Shown one piece after another: positions 38,922 through 41,323 of a DNA stretch of 41,323 bases. This DNA comes from UBA668 sp040081465 (GTDB lineage: Bacteria; Actinomycetota; Acidimicrobiia; Acidimicrobiales; Ilumatobacteraceae): positions 1 through 41,323 of the forward strand of contig JBEBGL010000018.1 of assembly GCA_040081465.1 (NCBI GenBank). The letters are read 5' to 3'. The stretch's first letter is position 1. Every line of letters starts with the position of its first letter. The notes beneath the pieces are model-generated. The model was not told the DNA's origin, did not search any database, and saw only the letters and a program-made list of their open reading frames with translations. The position numbers and the translations under genes were made by a program.

Positions 38922-40145
38922 ATGAAGCTGCGCTCAGTTCTCAAGCTGGTGCGTTTGCGCAAGTTCGAGCGCAGCAGGACGCAGCGGCTGCTCAACAAAG
39001 TCGTGCTCGCCGACGATTTCCGCGCGATCGCTCGTCGGCGCTTACCGCGTGCAGTGTTCGACTACGTCGATGGTGGAGCCGACGAAGAGATCACATTGCG
39101 CGCCAACCGCGACGCGTTTGCCCGATACCACTTTCATCCGCAGCTGCTTCGCGATGTCTCGGTCGTGCCGCTGACTGGTGAGATATTCGGGCAACCTTTC
39201 CGCAAGCCAATCGGATTGAGCCCGACTGGTTACACGCGCATGATGCATCCGACCGGTGAGGTCTCGTCGTGCATGGCCGCGATGGCGGCAGGCGTGCCGT
39301 ATGTGTTGTCGACTGTGGGCACGACAACGATTGAGGATGTCGCCGCGACAGGTCATCCGAACCTGTGGTTCCAGCTGTACATCACGAGTGATGCGCGGCT
39401 GAGCGATCCACTTGTCGACCGCGCCGCGACCGCAGGCTACAAAGCGCTGGAAGTGACAATCGATACAGCTGTGACTGGTCGTCGTGCTCGCGATGCACGC
39501 AACGGGCTCAGCATTCCGCCCGAGCTGAGTCTGCGCACCATCTTCGACATTGGCCGCCATCCGCGCTATTGGACACGAATGCTCACTAACCCGGCGATCG
39601 AGTTCGCCAACCTGACGGCGTTGAGCGCGGACGAACTTGCAAGCGCCTCGACCACGACCAAGGGCGGGCTTTTCGACGAGACGTTGAATTGGTCGCACAT
39701 CAGCGACTTGCGCGCACGGTGGAAGGGTCCGCTGCTGGTGAAGGGTCCGATTGGCCCGGCCGACGCTCGTCGCGCGCTCGACCTCGGCGTCGACGGGTTC
39801 CATCTGTCGAACCACGGTGGGCGGCAACTCGATCGGTGCGTGCCGTCTGCCGAACTGATTGCTCCGTTACGCGCGGCAGTCGGGCCGAGTGTTCCGATCG
39901 TCGTCGACTCGGGGATTCACACCGGCGGCGATGTGGCGGTCGCGTTGGCACTTGGCGCCGACATGGCGTTCATCGGTCGCGCGTATGTTTATGCGGTCGC
40001 CGCGGCAGGTGAGCGCGGCGTTGCACACTTGCTGCGTCTGTTGACCGCCGAGTTGCGATCGGTGATGCAACTTTGTGGCATCACCGATCTTGCTCAGTTC
40101 CGCAGCGAGGGTTTGGACCTACTGGGTCAGTCGCCGGTTAGGTGA
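38922..40145 (+). CDS. FMN-dependent alpha-hydroxy-acid oxidase/dehydrogenase (LldD/mandelate dehydrogenase-like)
   Basis: A 407-residue FMN TIM barrel with DYVDGGADEEITLRANRDAF at the N-terminus, PIGLSPTGYTRMMHPTGE, WFQLYI, TIDTAVTGRRARDARNG, LVKGPIGPADARRAL, then the active-site block FHLSNHGGRQLD with catalytic His298, and VDSGIHTGGDVAVALALGADMAFIGR for FMN phosphate. It oxidises a 2-hydroxy acid such as lactate, glycolate or mandelate. GGAGAG lies about 6 nt before the ATG. The basic N-terminus (KLRSVLKLVRLRKFERSR) may attach to the membrane. Its last 8 bp overlap the convergent dsrE2 gene. Confidence 0.93.
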   Translation: MKLRSVLKLVRLRKFERSRTQRLLNKVVLADDFRAIARRRLPRAVFDYVDGGADEEITLRANRDAFARYHFHPQLLRDVSVVPLTGEIFGQPFRKPIGLSPTGYTRMMHPTGEVSSCMAAMAAGVPYVLSTVGTTTIEDVAATGHPNLWFQLYITSDARLSDPLVDRAATAGYKALEVTIDTAVTGRRARDARNGLSIPPELSLRTIFDIGRHPRYWTRMLTNPAIEFANLTALSADELASASTTTKGGLFDETLNWSHISDLRARWKGPLLVKGPIGPADARRALDLGVDGFHLSNHGGRQLDRCVPSAELIAPLRAAVGPSVPIVVDSGIHTGGDVAVALALGADMAFIGRAYVYAVAAAGERGVAHLLRLLTAELRSVMQLCGITDLAQFRSEGLDLLGQSPVR

Positions 40146-40611
40146 AGATGATCTGGCCGCCAGCGGCGAGATCGTAGAAGTCGCCGACGGTGATGATGTC
40201 TTTCACCTGCGGGACGAAGTCGTCGGGTGCGAGACCGAACATGTCGACAGACGCCTTACAGGCGTAGAGGCCGGCGCCGGTATCGGCGATCATCTCGATG
40301 AACTCGTGGATGGGAGGGATATCGAGCGTCTCCATCTTCTTATTCATCATGTGCGTCGCGAGTGCGCTCATGCCGGGAAGCGCGCCCATCAGGGTCGGAA
40401 TGTGCATCGCCGGATTGCCGACGGTCGCAACCTTGATGTGGTCGACTCGATTTCGATGGATGGCGTCGAGACCGAAGAAGGTGAAGAACAAGTTGGCGTC
40501 CATCCCTTCGGCGCGTGCGCCGTTGGCCATAATCAGGCCCGGATAGATACCTTCCAGCGATCCTTTCGAGATGATGATCGACACCTTGGTGATCTTCTCG
40601 GGGCTGTTCAT
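40138..40611 (-). CDS. DsrE2-type (DsrE/DsrF/DrsH-like) sulfur-transfer protein
   Basis: A 157-residue protein with KITKVSIIISKGSLEGIYPGLIMANGARAEG at the N-terminus and TGAGLYACKASVDMFGL with a conserved Cys118 that would carry persulfide sulfur. A helix near the middle (LMGALPGMSALATHMM) is typical of the DsrE2 group. These proteins pass sulfur between TusA or rhodanese and DsrC-type acceptors. The start at 40611 overlaps the dsrC-like stop by one base (TGATG). A longer in-frame start would lie within that gene. It is the last gene of the sulfide operon. Confidence 0.9.
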   Translation of the reverse strand: MNSPEKITKVSIIISKGSLEGIYPGLIMANGARAEGMDANLFFTFFGLDAIHRNRVDHIKVATVGNPAMHIPTLMGALPGMSALATHMMNKKMETLDIPPIHEFIEMIADTGAGLYACKASVDMFGLAPDDFVPQVKDIITVGDFYDLAAGGQIIFT

Positions 40612-40922
40612 CAGATGCATCCTTTCGGCTTGGGGATTCCCGCGAAGCGCGCCGCAGTCTTGGCAGGGCCTTTCGGGAACAGTTGGTAGAGCTCCTTGAT
40701 GCTGACGCCGGACGCTTTGCCCAGCACACGCACCGTCGGGCCAGTGCCTTTCTCGGCGAACTCGCGACGCATGAACTCGATGACTTGCCAATGCCTGTCA
40801 GTGAGTTCGAGGCCATCGGCGGTGGCCATCTCGATCGCCATTTCGCGCGTCCACTGACTCGGATCCTCAAAAAACCCTTCCGGATCCAGTCGAACTTCTA
40901 CGCCACCAATTGTGTTTGTCAT
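40611..40922 (-). CDS. DsrC/TusE-family sulfur relay protein
   Basis: A 103-residue protein with EFMRREFAEKGTGPTVRVLGKASGVSIKELYQLFPKGPAK and a C-terminal arm ending GIPKPKGCI. The penultimate Cys102 is present. The second Cys of true DsrC, 11 residues earlier, is replaced by Ala91, so it resembles TusE or DsrC-like proteins with one active cysteine and cannot form the intramolecular DsrC trisulfide. It would take sulfur from DsrE2. The ATG overlaps the upstream sqr stop by 4 bp (ATGA). Confidence 0.92.
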   Translation of the reverse strand: MTNTIGGVEVRLDPEGFFEDPSQWTREMAIEMATADGLELTDRHWQVIEFMRREFAEKGTGPTVRVLGKASGVSIKELYQLFPKGPAKTAARFAGIPKPKGCI

Positions 40923-41323
40923 GCCAGTGCCTCCTCGTGTTCTGGGCTTTCAGATCTGTTCTTGCCGTGCTCGGGCATGTCGGCTCCGATGCCCGGGATG
41001 TCGCGGCCTTGCAGGAGCGCATGCCAATACAGCCACTGGAACATCAGCTTGCCGAAGTGATTGACCCGGCTCTCCTTCAGCAGTGGCACGCCGACCGCGC
41101 TGGGAAAGTGACCCGGTAGCGGCTCAGTTTCGTAGTTGAAGTCGATCAGCAGTGCCTTACCGAAGCCGGTCTCGATGAAGCAGTTGGCGTGGCCGTCATA
41201 CGACTCATCCAGCGATTCGTGATCGAGGTAGCGAACGATGTTGCCAACGATCGCCTCGCCTTCGAAGTGAGTCACCGACCCAGCCTTCGAGATCGGCACG
41301 TTGCTGGCGTCGCCGATCGCGAA
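40919..41323 (-). CDS. sqr: Sulfide:quinone oxidoreductase-like flavoprotein, 5' part beyond window
   Basis: Only the last 134 residues are in view, and the frame is open to the window edge. They start FAIGDASNVPISKAGSVTHFEGEAI, the FAD-binding GD segment with the P-x-SK-x-G that follows it in sulfide:quinone oxidoreductases. Then come SYDGHANCFIETGFGKALLIDFNYETEPLPG and a C-terminal region with FQWLYWHALL that could attach to the membrane. SQR oxidises sulfide to sulfane sulfur and feeds electrons to quinone. The stop overlaps the dsrC-like start, so the product, DsrC and DsrE2 are made together. Confidence 0.88.
   Translation of the reverse strand, partial: FAIGDASNVPISKAGSVTHFEGEAIVGNIVRYLDHESLDESYDGHANCFIETGFGKALLIDFNYETEPLPGHFPSAVGVPLLKESRVNHFGKLMFQWLYWHALLQGRDIPGIGADMPEHGKNRSESPEHEEALA

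Noticed and set aside
1..41323. CRISPR arrays, tRNA or rRNA genes, insertion sequences, phage or plasmid genes
   Set aside because: No direct-repeat arrays, cloverleaf sequences, transposase or integrase motifs were seen; every longer stretch is accounted for by genes.

Overview
The window is a dense, GC-rich stretch of chromosome. It carries about 39 protein genes, has no intergenic gap above about 140 bp, and shows no rRNA, tRNA, CRISPR array, insertion sequence or phage gene. The gene set suggests an actinobacterium, possibly of the Acidimicrobiia type: a wax-ester synthase/DGAT, an F420-type luciferase-like oxidoreductase, an ECF42-type sigma factor with a DGPF protein, GatCAB, many GTG/TTG starts and many apparently leaderless promoters. 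This placement is inference, because no phylogenetic marker gene is present.

Layout. 1-7.2 kb: a truncated ABC substrate-binding lipoprotein diverging from a TauD-like dioxygenase; a MoaD/ThiS-like small protein coupled to a BNR-type beta-propeller; then a forward series of cupin, membrane protein, universal stress protein, agmatinase-family ureohydrolase, DUF2231 protein and PEP-mutase/isocitrate-lyase-type lyase. 7.2-10.7 kb (reverse): a WS/DGAT - SRPBCC - LLM oxidoreductase operon with 4-bp overlaps, followed by a DUF4389 protein. 10.8-19.1 kb (forward): ABC-F ATPase, MmcQ/YjbR protein, secreted lipoprotein esterase, M20 peptidase, class-III aminotransferase, beta-propeller lipoprotein, DGPF/YCII protein and ECF42 sigma factor. 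19.1-23.4 kb (reverse): a large fused indolepyruvate ferredoxin oxidoreductase preceded by an M48 protease. 23.6-28.1 kb (forward): TPR-HD-GYP protein, two-cluster ferredoxin, carboxylesterase, lgt and an enoyl-CoA hydratase. 28.1-32.7 kb: a galactose-type module, with GalT and an MFS-cNMP fusion on the reverse strand diverging from a GH36 alpha-galactosidase. 32.8-40.1 kb: gatC-gatA-gatB, an MFS exporter, ilvD and an FMN-dependent alpha-hydroxy-acid dehydrogenase. 40.1-41.3 kb (reverse): a sulfur operon of sulfide:quinone oxidoreductase (cut by the window end), a DsrC/TusE-like protein and DsrE2.

How the parts relate. Three lipoproteins with clear lipoboxes are encoded here together with lgt, the enzyme that lipidates them. 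Genes within operons are joined by ATGA/GTGA/TTGA overlaps, which implies translational coupling. A Shine-Dalgarno sequence is obvious at only a minority of starts. At twelve other starts a TANNNT hexamer ends 6-8 nt before the start codon, the geometry of leaderless transcripts. Two of the divergent gene pairs have back-to-back -10 elements about 21-22 bp apart, so their transcription may be mutually exclusive. A published-type ECF42 promoter (TGTCGA-17-CGTC) lies in front of the DGPF/ECF42 pair.

I did not find a clearly new defence or mobile system. The most unusual items are the MoaD/ThiS-like protein paired with a beta-propeller, the MFS-cNMP fusion beside the galactose genes, the sqr-dsrC-dsrE2 cluster with a one-cysteine DsrC, and the leaderless promoter set.
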